Part shown: positions 1-5,210 of the stretch, in pieces
Layout: the number at the start of each line of letters is the position of its first letter
Position numbering within the stretch: the first letter of the stretch is position 1
Assembly (NCBI GenBank): GCA_945873675.1
Contig: CAMCEP010000212.1
Coordinates: forward strand, 1-5,210
Direction: 5' to 3'
Origin: Asaia bogorensis
GTDB taxonomy: Bacteria; Pseudomonadota; Alphaproteobacteria; Acetobacterales; Acetobacteraceae
Length of the DNA: 5,210 nucleotides
Program-made: the position numbers and the translations under genes
The notes under the pieces: generated by a model
Database searches by the model: none
What the model was told of the DNA's origin: nothing
The model's input: the letters and a program-made list of their open reading frames with translations, nothing else

Positions 1-116
1 GGGGCGAAGACCGGTTCCGGTTCCTCCACCGGGGGCGCGGCGGTCACAGGCGGGGCCTGGTTCGGCTGCGCGCAGGCAGCCGGCAGCAGGGCCAACAGGA
101 AAAGGCGGCGTTTCAT
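1..116 (-). CDS. N-terminus of an exported, probably lipid-anchored protein (partial, runs off the left edge)
   Basis: Read from the ATG at 116, the frame stays open for 38 codons to the window edge. The peptide starts MKRRLFLLALLPAACAQPNQ: two arginines and a lysine, then a short hydrophobic stretch (residues 5-11), then a cysteine at residue 15 preceded by Leu-Pro-Ala-Ala. This is a classic secretion signal. The Ala-Ala-Cys suggests a lipobox cleaved by signal peptidase II, although proline at -3 is not the usual leucine. Cleavage by signal peptidase I after Ala-Cys-Ala is the alternative. After the signal, residues 18-38 are rich in Pro, Ala, Val and Glu, which looks like a flexible linker leading to a domain outside the window. 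The start overlaps the exodeoxyribonuclease III stop by 4 bases (ATGA) and has GGAG 8 bases upstream, so it is probably translated from the same message. The function cannot be told from this fragment. Confidence 0.75.
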   Translation of the reverse strand, partial: MKRRLFLLALLPAACAQPNQAPPVTAAPPVEEPEPVFA

Positions 117-940
117 GGTTGAAGCTCCACCAACACCGGCACATGGTCTGACGCCTGCGGCCAATCCCGCGCATCCTTCAGCACCATATGGCGCTTGAGC
201 CCGCCCGCCAGATCATCACTGACCCAGACATGATCCAGCCGCCGGCCACGATCGGCTGCGCGCCAATCCCGCGCGCGATAGGACCACCACGTGTAAAGCT
301 TCTGATCATTAGGCACGAAATGGCGGAGCGCATCATGCCAGCCGGCCGCCTTCTGCCAGCCGAGCAGCCCTTCAACTTCGATGGGTGTATGCGACACCAC
401 ATCCAATAATTGCTTATGGGACCAGACATCATGTTCCAGCGGTGCGATATTCAAATCGCCCACCAGCACGGCGCGGCGCGCGCCACGGCCCGCGAACCAC
501 CGTGTGGCTTCGGCGACGAAATCAAGCTTATGGCCGAATTTCGGATTGGCGTTGCGGTCCGGAATATCGCCGCCGGCGGGCACGTAGAAATTATGCACTT
601 CAATGGGGCCACCTGGTGCATCCAGCATCACGCCCAAATGCCGGCAATCCCCCTTGGCGCACCAATCAGGATCATCTTCGCGCAGGCTGATCGGCAGGCG
701 TGAGAGTACCGCCACGCCATTATAGCCCTTCATGCCGCGCACTAGCCGATGCGTGAAACCTAGGGCGGCAATGCCTTCATGGGGAAACGCCTCATCCGGG
801 CATTTGGTTTCCTGCAGGCAGATCACATCAGGCGCCAGATCAGCCACCAAGTTTTGCAGCAGGGGCAAGCGCAGCCGCACGCTATTGATGTTCCAGGTCG
901 CGATGCGAAGAGCCTGCCGCGCGGTGCCGCGTTTCGCCAT
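113..940 (-). CDS. xth: Exodeoxyribonuclease III (AP endonuclease family 1)
   Basis: This cytoplasmic Mg-dependent DNA repair nuclease is expected to cleave at abasic sites and to act as a 3'-5' exonuclease and 3'-phosphatase in base excision repair. From the ATG at 940 the protein has 275 residues, close to the usual size of about 260-270. The endonuclease/exonuclease/phosphatase fold is complete: ATWN with Asn17, LQETK with the metal-binding Glu44, NFYVPAG with Tyr119, GDLNIAP with Asp162 and Asn164, RLDHVWVS with Asp236, and the C-terminal SDHVPV with Asp265 and His266. Every recognised catalytic residue is present. The start is uncertain. A GTG at 958 overlaps the asparagine synthase stop (GTGA) and adds six residues, but the ATG at 940 has AGGA 6 bases upstream, so I prefer it. 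The family call is very secure. Bacteria often carry more than one paralogue, so the exact cellular role is less certain. Confidence 0.95.
   Translation of the reverse strand: MAKRGTARQALRIATWNINSVRLRLPLLQNLVADLAPDVICLQETKCPDEAFPHEGIAALGFTHRLVRGMKGYNGVAVLSRLPISLREDDPDWCAKGDCRHLGVMLDAPGGPIEVHNFYVPAGGDIPDRNANPKFGHKLDFVAEATRWFAGRGARRAVLVGDLNIAPLEHDVWSHKQLLDVVSHTPIEVEGLLGWQKAAGWHDALRHFVPNDQKLYTWWSYRARDWRAADRGRRLDHVWVSDDLAGGLKRHMVLKDARDWPQASDHVPVLVELQP
125..128 (-). promoter_or_regulatory. Ribosome-binding site of the downstream exported-protein gene
   Basis: GGAG on the minus strand lies 8 bases before the ATG at 116, inside the last codons of the exodeoxyribonuclease III gene. It supports the short signal-peptide ORF as a real gene start, although that ORF is cut by the window edge. 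Confidence 0.55.
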
Positions 941-946
941 GGGTTT

Positions 947-950
947 TCCT
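947..950 (-). promoter_or_regulatory. Ribosome-binding site favouring the ATG start of exodeoxyribonuclease III
   Basis: AGGA on the minus strand lies 6 bases before the ATG at 940. The competing GTG at 958 has no clear purine-rich site at a proper distance, only AGA right next to it. This tips the start choice to 940, although GTGA stop-start coupling at 955-958 remains possible because the same junction type is used at 4518-4521. Confidence 0.5.
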
Positions 951-954
951 GTCG

Positions 955-2712
955 TCACTTCTGGGAAAGGGTTTCGAAAACATCGCCCGCGGGCGGGAGG
1001 CCTTGGATATGGCGCCGATGCCAGAGCGCATAGAACAGCAAATGCCAGGCAGCGAAGCCTTCCCGCTTGGCGCCCGCTGCGCGAAACAGCGGCAGGATGC
1101 GATCAGCCTTGGCAATTTCCGCAACCCCCGGCTGGCTTGCCACCAAAGGCGCCAGCCTATCCGCCACATCGGCGATCCAAGCGCCCACCGGCACGGTGAA
1201 ACCCTGCTTGGCGCGGAAGGGCTCGCTGACCGGAAAATTCTTCGCGAGCCATTGGCGCAGCAGATATTTCCCGCGTCCATCACGAATTTTGAGCTTGTCC
1301 GGCAGACGAAAGGCGGCGGCGGCCATGCCGGGGTCAAGGAAGGGCGTGCGGCCTTCAACGCCATGCGCCATCAGGCAGCGATCGAGTTTAATCAGCAAAT
1401 CATGCGCCAACCAATCGGCGCAATCGGTCGCTTGCGCGACTTGCAGGCGGGACCGCCCGGGTAGCGCTGCTGCGGCTTCTGCGGCGGCAATGCCATCACG
1501 CCAGCCAGTCAGCGATTCGCGCAGCACATCCAGCCGATCAAAAGCGCCATGGCCGCGCATGGTTTTGCCGCCCAGCCACCAGGGACGCATCGCGGCGCGG
1601 TAGCGGCCATAGCCGCCAAACAGCTCATCGCCACCTTCGCCGCACAACACAACCTTCACTTCCTGCCGCGCAGCACGGGCCAGAAACCATGTGGGGATGA
1701 TGGCATAATCAGCGGCAGGATCATCCATGCAGGCGATGATTTCCGGCAAATGCCGCCAGACCATATCGCGCGTGACATCAACGCGAACATGCCGCGCGCC
1801 GGCGGCACGCGCAGCAGTGGCGGCGGCTTCGCGTTCATCGGCAGCCCCTGCCACATCAAAGCCTGCAGTGAAGGCCAATACGGGCGCCGTGTTTATGCGC
1901 GCCATGGCGGCCAATACGGCGGCAGAATCCGTCCCGCCTGACAGGAACATGCCGTAAGGGACATCGCTCCGCTGATGCAGATCAACGCTTTCCATCAGCG
2001 CTGCATCCAACCGTGCAAGGGCCGCTTCTTCGGAAATGATTTCAGGCCCTTCCGCTGGCAAGGCAGCGCGCCTTTCGCGCGCAATGATGCGGCCATCGGC
2101 GATGGTGATGGTCTCACCAGGCAGGACGCGACTTATGCCTTGGAAGATCGTCTCTGGCCCGCTGGTGAATTGCACTTGCAGCAATTCATGCAGCGCTGGG
2201 CGATGCAGTTGCGGCGTGACCAAACCGGCGGCGATAAGGGCTTGCGGTTCTGAGGCAAAGGCGATGCCATCGGCGATTTCAGCAATATAGAGCGGCTTGA
2301 TGCCGAAGGGATCACGCGCCAGCAGCACCTGCCGCGCGGCGCGGTCATGAATGGCGATGCCATACATGCCGCGCAAATGCTGCGCGAAAGTGGCGCCATC
2401 GTGGCGGTATAAATGCAAGGGCGGTTCGCAATCAGAAGCCGTGGCGCAAGTAAGCGCATGATCGCGGCGCAATTCGCGGTAATTATAGACCTCGCCATTC
2501 GCAACCAAGGCGTTAGCGCCGGCGAAAAGCGGCTGATCGCCAGTAGCGAGATCGATGATCGCAAGCCTTGTATGGGCCAGCGCGACATTGCCGGACACAT
2601 GATGCCCAGCGCCATCCGGCCCGCGATGTGCAAGCGCGCGGGTGAGCGCTTCCAGCACCGTGGCGGGGGGTGAGGCGCCGGGGCGCAGCGCAAGCCCTGC
2701 TATGCCGCACAT
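955..2712 (-). CDS. asnB: Asparagine synthase (glutamine-hydrolysing) family amidotransferase
   Basis: This two-domain cytoplasmic enzyme hydrolyses glutamine and passes the ammonia to an ATP-activated carboxylate, classically aspartate to asparagine. The 585-residue protein begins MCGIAG, so Cys2 is the N-terminal nucleophile of the class II glutaminase domain (about residues 1-200). That domain also shows AHRGPDG (28-34), HTRLAIID with Arg49, and NGEVYN (72-77). The synthetase domain (about 235-570) has the ATP pyrophosphatase loop SGGTDS (258-263), EGGDELFGGYGRY (359-371) and LIKLDRCLMAHGVEGRTPFLD spanning 440-460. The loop has Thr261 where Leu is most common. The frame extends upstream to a GTG at 2754, but that would bury Cys2, so the ATG at 2712 is the start. 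The gene lies 4 bases after a glycosyltransferase gene. In such settings family members can amidate sugar acids or other precursors instead of aspartate. The family is certain and the substrate is not. Confidence 0.93.
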   Translation of the reverse strand: MCGIAGLALRPGASPPATVLEALTRALAHRGPDGAGHHVSGNVALAHTRLAIIDLATGDQPLFAGANALVANGEVYNYRELRRDHALTCATASDCEPPLHLYRHDGATFAQHLRGMYGIAIHDRAARQVLLARDPFGIKPLYIAEIADGIAFASEPQALIAAGLVTPQLHRPALHELLQVQFTSGPETIFQGISRVLPGETITIADGRIIARERRAALPAEGPEIISEEAALARLDAALMESVDLHQRSDVPYGMFLSGGTDSAAVLAAMARINTAPVLAFTAGFDVAGAADEREAAATAARAAGARHVRVDVTRDMVWRHLPEIIACMDDPAADYAIIPTWFLARAARQEVKVVLCGEGGDELFGGYGRYRAAMRPWWLGGKTMRGHGAFDRLDVLRESLTGWRDGIAAAEAAAALPGRSRLQVAQATDCADWLAHDLLIKLDRCLMAHGVEGRTPFLDPGMAAAAFRLPDKLKIRDGRGKYLLRQWLAKNFPVSEPFRAKQGFTVPVGAWIADVADRLAPLVASQPGVAEIAKADRILPLFRAAGAKREGFAAWHLLFYALWHRRHIQGLPPAGDVFETLSQK

Positions 2713-2716
2713 GGCG

Positions 2717-3745
2717 TTACGCCCTTCCCGCTGGCTTGAGTTCAGCGAGCACACGGCGCCAGTGTGCGATCACCGGCGCCTCGGCAAAAGTGGCGGCGAA
2801 GTGTGCGCGGCCGGCTACCGAAAGGGCAGCGGCGCGTTCGGGGTTAGCCGTCAGCTCCGCAATGGCAGCGGCAAGTGCCCGCGCATCTTCGCGCGGTACC
2901 AGCACGCCATCCTTGCCATCGCTGATCAATTCGCTTGGGCCTTGCGCAGCGGCCGCAATCACCGGCTTCGCCGCAGACCAGGCTTCCAGCACAATATTGC
3001 CGAGCGGTTCATGGCGCGATGAACATATAAAAATATCAGACGCGGCCAGCAACGACCCGATATCGCGCCGCCAGCCAAGGAAAGTCACGCGATCCGTAAT
3101 GCAAAGCTCAGCGGCCAAGGCGCGCAAGGCGGCTTCTTCCGGCCCCGCTCCTGCCAAATACACATGCCCGCGTGGCAGCAGCGCAAGTGCGCGCAGCAGC
3201 ACGTCAAAACCCTTATTCGCATGAAGCCGCCCCATGGCCAAAAGCCGAGGCGCACTGCTGGCGGCTGGCAAATTGGCTGGGGTGCTGCCCGCGAAATCCT
3301 CAACAAAATTCGGCAAATAATGCACACGCGCTGGCGGCCAAGGCGCGGCGGTGATGGCGCGCACCAGGTCATGCGTATTCGCGACCAGATGATCGCAATG
3401 GCGGAAATACTTCACGTCATAATAGCCGCCGAACCGCCCCACCAAGACCCAAGGCCCTTGGGGCGTGAAGCGCGCGGCGCGCTGCATCCAGGCCATCACA
3501 AGATCGGGTTTGAAATCCTGCAAGGCGCGTCGCACCCGCGGCTTGGTGAACATATCCAGCGCGCCACCAAAGGCCAATTCCACTGGCGGCAGGCCAGCAG
3601 CGCTTAGTCGCTCGGCGCGATCCGCATCACGCCGAATGATGGGCAGCACCACATCGCCGGCGTGATGCAAAGCGATGGTCGCGCGTTCGAAAAAAGCCTC
3701 TGCCCCGCCAATCGGGGCGCCGGCCATGATTTGAGCAATCCTCAT
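2717..3745 (-). CDS. Glycosyltransferase family 4 (GT-B fold)
   Basis: This 342-residue protein is probably a retaining glycosyltransferase that moves a sugar from a nucleotide-sugar donor to a growing surface glycan at the inner face of the cytoplasmic membrane. The N-terminal half (about 1-160) opens with IAQIMAGAPIGGAE (residues 3-16), the glycine-rich acceptor-side loop typical of GT4. The C-terminal half carries the donor-binding Rossmann domain: LLAMGRLHANKGFD (168-181) with Lys178, VTFLGWRRD (220-228), and the EX7E motif HEPLGNIVLE with Glu246 and Glu254. No membrane segment or signal is seen. The frame is open upstream to a TTG at 3820, but those 25 residues fall inside the preceding gene. 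The ATG at 3745 overlaps the previous stop as ATGA and begins exactly where the GT-B fold starts. Donor and acceptor cannot be read from the sequence. The neighbours point to LPS core or another envelope polysaccharide. Confidence 0.92.
   Translation of the reverse strand: MRIAQIMAGAPIGGAEAFFERATIALHHAGDVVLPIIRRDADRAERLSAAGLPPVELAFGGALDMFTKPRVRRALQDFKPDLVMAWMQRAARFTPQGPWVLVGRFGGYYDVKYFRHCDHLVANTHDLVRAITAAPWPPARVHYLPNFVEDFAGSTPANLPAASSAPRLLAMGRLHANKGFDVLLRALALLPRGHVYLAGAGPEEAALRALAAELCITDRVTFLGWRRDIGSLLAASDIFICSSRHEPLGNIVLEAWSAAKPVIAAAAQGPSELISDGKDGVLVPREDARALAAAIAELTANPERAAALSVAGRAHFAATFAEAPVIAHWRRVLAELKPAGRA
2722..2728 (-). promoter_or_regulatory. Ribosome-binding site of the asparagine synthase gene
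   Basis: GGAAGGG on the minus strand lies 9 bases before the ATG at 2712 and inside the final codons of the upstream glycosyltransferase gene. The TAA stop at 2717-2719 falls between this site and the start codon. It supports the MCGIAG start and suggests independent initiation as well as coupling. Confidence 0.6.
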
Positions 3746-4521
3746 GGCTTCTGCCCACCATGGCGCTCCGGCTCCAGCCGCGCCTTCAAATAAGACAGCA
3801 GCGGAAAAGCGCCGGTGCAAAACGCCAGCAACACACCCCAGGCGCCTTCACGATACCCCTTGCGGGAGACATAGGATTTGAAGGCGCGGCTGATAAAACG
3901 GCGCAGATTGGCCCGCAGCGTGCCGATATCGCCGGAAGCGATCAGATCCGCTGCCTTGGCCGAGGAATACTTATCCAAGCGCCGCAGCATGTCGGAGATA
4001 TCGCGATCCACCAGATGCACCAGCGCGCCGGTTTTGATCGGTGGGCCTTGCTTGCCCACCCAATCCAGCCCTGGATGTACACGCTGCGCGCGCCAGCGTT
4101 TCGCGCCGCGCTGGAACAGGCGTGGGACCGAGGTAGTGCCGAAACTCCCCGCCCAACCATGGCGGAGCAGTCTCTCGCCCACGTAATTATCAACGGGCAC
4201 CTGATGCCAGGCGAAGGCACTGGTCGCGATGACGCGGCGGATTTCGGCAGCAAGCGCGCCATCCACGCGTTCATCCGCATCCAATTCCAAAATCCAATTA
4301 CCGGCACAGGCGGCGATGCCGACATTGCGCCGATCGCCTTCCAATTCCCAAGCGCCTTCCAGCACAAGGGCACCCGCTGCGCGGGCAAGTGCTGCGCTGG
4401 TATCCGTGGTGCGGTCCAGCACCACCACAACCTCATCGGCGAAAGCGGCGGAGGCGAGGCAATCGGGCAGCCGCGCTTCTTCGTTGCGCGCCACGATCAG
4501 GATGGAAAGTTTTGGGGTCAC
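3742..4521 (-). CDS. Glycosyltransferase family 2, WaaE/KdtX-like LPS core type
   Basis: This 259-residue GT-A fold enzyme is expected to transfer a sugar with inversion. It resembles the WaaE group, whose members add glucose to the inner core heptose of LPS. SILIVARNEE (6-15) forms the first nucleotide-binding strand. VVVVLDRTTDTS (31-42) corresponds to the usual VDSxSTDxT strand but with Arg-Thr-Thr in place of the small residues. DRRNVG (63-68) and LELDADERV (79-87) follow, with the metal-binding Asp81-Ala-Asp83. The second half has VHPGLDW (148-154) and LDKYSSAKA (182-190), as in WaaE-like proteins. The hydrophobic stretch at 227-245 near the C-terminus may rest on the membrane. The start is a GTG at 4521, overlapping the preceding stop as GTGA, and only three residues precede the first beta strand, so a later start is not possible. 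The family is secure, while the sugar is inferred from homologues. Confidence 0.9.
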   Translation of the reverse strand: MTPKLSILIVARNEEARLPDCLASAAFADEVVVVLDRTTDTSAALARAAGALVLEGAWELEGDRRNVGIAACAGNWILELDADERVDGALAAEIRRVIATSAFAWHQVPVDNYVGERLLRHGWAGSFGTTSVPRLFQRGAKRWRAQRVHPGLDWVGKQGPPIKTGALVHLVDRDISDMLRRLDKYSSAKAADLIASGDIGTLRANLRRFISRAFKSYVSRKGYREGAWGVLLAFCTGAFPLLSYLKARLEPERHGGQKP

Positions 4522-5210
4522 GCTGGCACCTGCGCGGCATGGCCGATCAGCGCCTTGGCGGCCTCCAAAACCCGCGCCACAGGCAGATCTTCCATCGCCC
4601 CCTGGCCGGGCGGGCCATCTGCCAGCACGGCCTGCGCCTTGGGGCCGGCCGGGCCATATTCATCCGAAGGGGTTGGGCCAAACAGGCCAAGTGTGGGCGC
4701 ACCGGCGGCAGCGGCCAGATGCATCAGCCCGGAATCATTGCCGATGAACATCGCGGCGCGCGCGAGCACCGCCGCCACCTCCGGCAGGTCAAGCTTGCCC
4801 ACCAGGTCAAGCGCCTGGGGCAAGGCGGTCAGAATGGGGGTCGCCATGCTGCGTTCCTGATCCCCCGGCCCGCCCAGAATGGCAATCCCAGCGCCTGGCA
4901 GGGCACCATCCGGGGCGGTCAGCCGCAGGGCCAATTCGGCAAAACGCTCCGCCGGCCAGACCTTGCGATGCCAATTCGCGGTTGGCCCCAGCACCAGCCA
5001 GGGCCGGTCTTCCGGTAGCAGCGCGGCAGCGCGGGCGGTGTCTTCCAGCGCGGTCCAGATTACCGGCAAAGGCGGGGGTTCAATGCCCAAAAGCGCCGCC
5101 AAATGGGTCAACCGATGGCCGGGCCGCCGCCCGCCCTGGATGATTTTGCGCTCCCGCGTCCACAGCAGCCAGGCAATGGCCGAGGCACGCAAATCCACCA
5201 CAATATCCCA
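4518..5210 (-). CDS. Glycosyltransferase family 9, ADP-heptose:LPS heptosyltransferase type (partial, N-terminus outside the window)
   Basis: The frame is open to the right edge, giving 230 C-terminal residues that begin WDIVVDLRASAIAW. This matches the inner YDLVIDL strand of the GT9 N-terminal domain, so roughly the first 80-110 residues are missing. The GTG at 5201 is an internal codon and not the true start. In the visible part, WLVLGPTANWHRKVWPAERF (71-90) corresponds to the donor-side PGAS..K.WP motif. IAILGGPGDQ (109-118) and FIGNDSGLMHLAAAAGAP (155-172), followed by LGLFGPT, form the GT9 signature where the ADP-heptose donor binds. Family members transfer heptose to Kdo or to heptose of the LPS inner core at the cytoplasmic face of the inner membrane. 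Whether this is WaaF-, WaaC- or WaaQ-like, or uses another sugar, cannot be settled. It is the first gene seen of a tightly packed run and ends in a GTGA overlap with the next gene. Confidence 0.9.
   Translation of the reverse strand, partial: WDIVVDLRASAIAWLLWTRERKIIQGGRRPGHRLTHLAALLGIEPPPLPVIWTALEDTARAAALLPEDRPWLVLGPTANWHRKVWPAERFAELALRLTAPDGALPGAGIAILGGPGDQERSMATPILTALPQALDLVGKLDLPEVAAVLARAAMFIGNDSGLMHLAAAAGAPTLGLFGPTPSDEYGPAGPKAQAVLADGPPGQGAMEDLPVARVLEAAKALIGHAAQVPA

Larger units (their letters stand above)
113..4521 (-). other. Operon interior: five gene junctions with overlap or minimal spacing
   Basis: All genes run on the minus strand with junctions GTGA (4518-4521), ATGA (3742-3745), a 4-base gap (2713-2716), GTGA or a 14-base gap (955-958 or 941-954), and ATGA (113-116). 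No gap could hold a promoter, operator or intrinsic terminator, and I saw no hairpin followed by a T run at any junction. This implies one transcript with translational coupling. The promoter lies beyond the right edge and the terminator beyond the left edge. An internal promoter inside a coding region cannot be excluded by eye. Confidence 0.8.

Noticed and set aside
732..1603. Several plus-strand frames of 80-180 codons opposite xth and asnB
   Set aside because: They have no recognisable motifs, overlap each other, and lie antisense to genes with complete catalytic motifs.
955..2754. Upstream extension of the asparagine synthase frame to a GTG at 2754
   Set aside because: The extra 14 residues would remove Cys2 from the N-terminus, which must be free as the nucleophile, and they overlap the end of the glycosyltransferase gene. 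The ATG at 2712 has a good ribosome-binding site.
2717..3820. Upstream extension of the GT4 frame to a TTG at 3820
   Set aside because: The extra 25 residues lie within the GT2 coding region and precede the natural start of the GT-B fold. The ATGA junction at 3742-3745 is far more likely.
4788..4814. A short direct repeat, CAGGTCAAGC, occurring twice 19 bases apart
   Set aside because: It falls in GT9 codons that encode DLVGKLDL, where the protein itself repeats a Asp-Leu pattern. There are only two copies and no flanking structure, so it looks like chance.
3760..4860. A 366-codon open frame on the plus strand opposite the GT2 and GT9 genes
   Set aside because: It lies entirely antisense to two genes with clear family motifs. 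Its translation shows no recognisable domain, and long antisense frames are common in GC-rich genes with strong third-position bias.
4518..5201. A complete 227-residue GT9 protein starting at the GTG at 5201
   Set aside because: The frame continues to the window edge as Trp-Asp-Ile, and the conserved inner strand begins right there. A GT9 enzyme needs a longer N-terminal domain, so the gene is simply cut by the window.

Overview
The window is GC-rich bacterial DNA in which every supported gene lies on the minus strand, packed end to end. It has the look of a high-GC proteobacterium. An alphaproteobacterium, possibly of the Acetobacteraceae/Rhodospirillales type, is my best guess from codon use and protein style. 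That placement is an impression, because there is no rRNA or other marker gene to fix it. The presence of a heptosyltransferase-type GT9 enzyme and a lipoprotein-like signal peptide supports a Gram-negative cell with a lipopolysaccharide layer.

In the direction of transcription (right to left) the order is: a family 9 glycosyltransferase (ADP-heptose:LPS heptosyltransferase type) whose N-terminus lies beyond the right edge (4518-5210); a WaaE-like family 2 glycosyltransferase (3742-4521); a family 4 glycosyltransferase (2717-3745); a glutamine-hydrolysing asparagine synthase family protein (955-2712); exodeoxyribonuclease III (113-940, or to 958 with a GTG start); and the first 38 codons of a small exported, probably lipid-anchored, protein that runs off the left edge (1-116).

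The junctions are extremely tight. There are 4-base overlaps of the GTGA or ATGA type at 4518-4521, 3742-3745 and 113-116, a 4-base gap at 2713-2716, and either a GTGA overlap or a 14-base gap at 941-958. No intergenic stretch is long enough for a promoter or terminator, so the window looks like the interior of one polycistronic operon whose promoter and terminator are both outside. Ribosome-binding sites sit inside the ends of the upstream genes.

Functionally, the first three genes probably add sugars to a cell-surface glycan, most likely the LPS core or an attached polysaccharide. The asparagine synthase homologue may make asparagine, or may amidate a sugar or other acid in that same glycan pathway. 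Exodeoxyribonuclease III is a DNA repair enzyme with no obvious link to the glycan and seems simply to share the transcript. I see no mobile element, CRISPR array, tRNA, rRNA, toxin-antitoxin pair or phage gene. The region reads as ordinary chromosomal housekeeping and envelope DNA, and I found no convincing new system in it.
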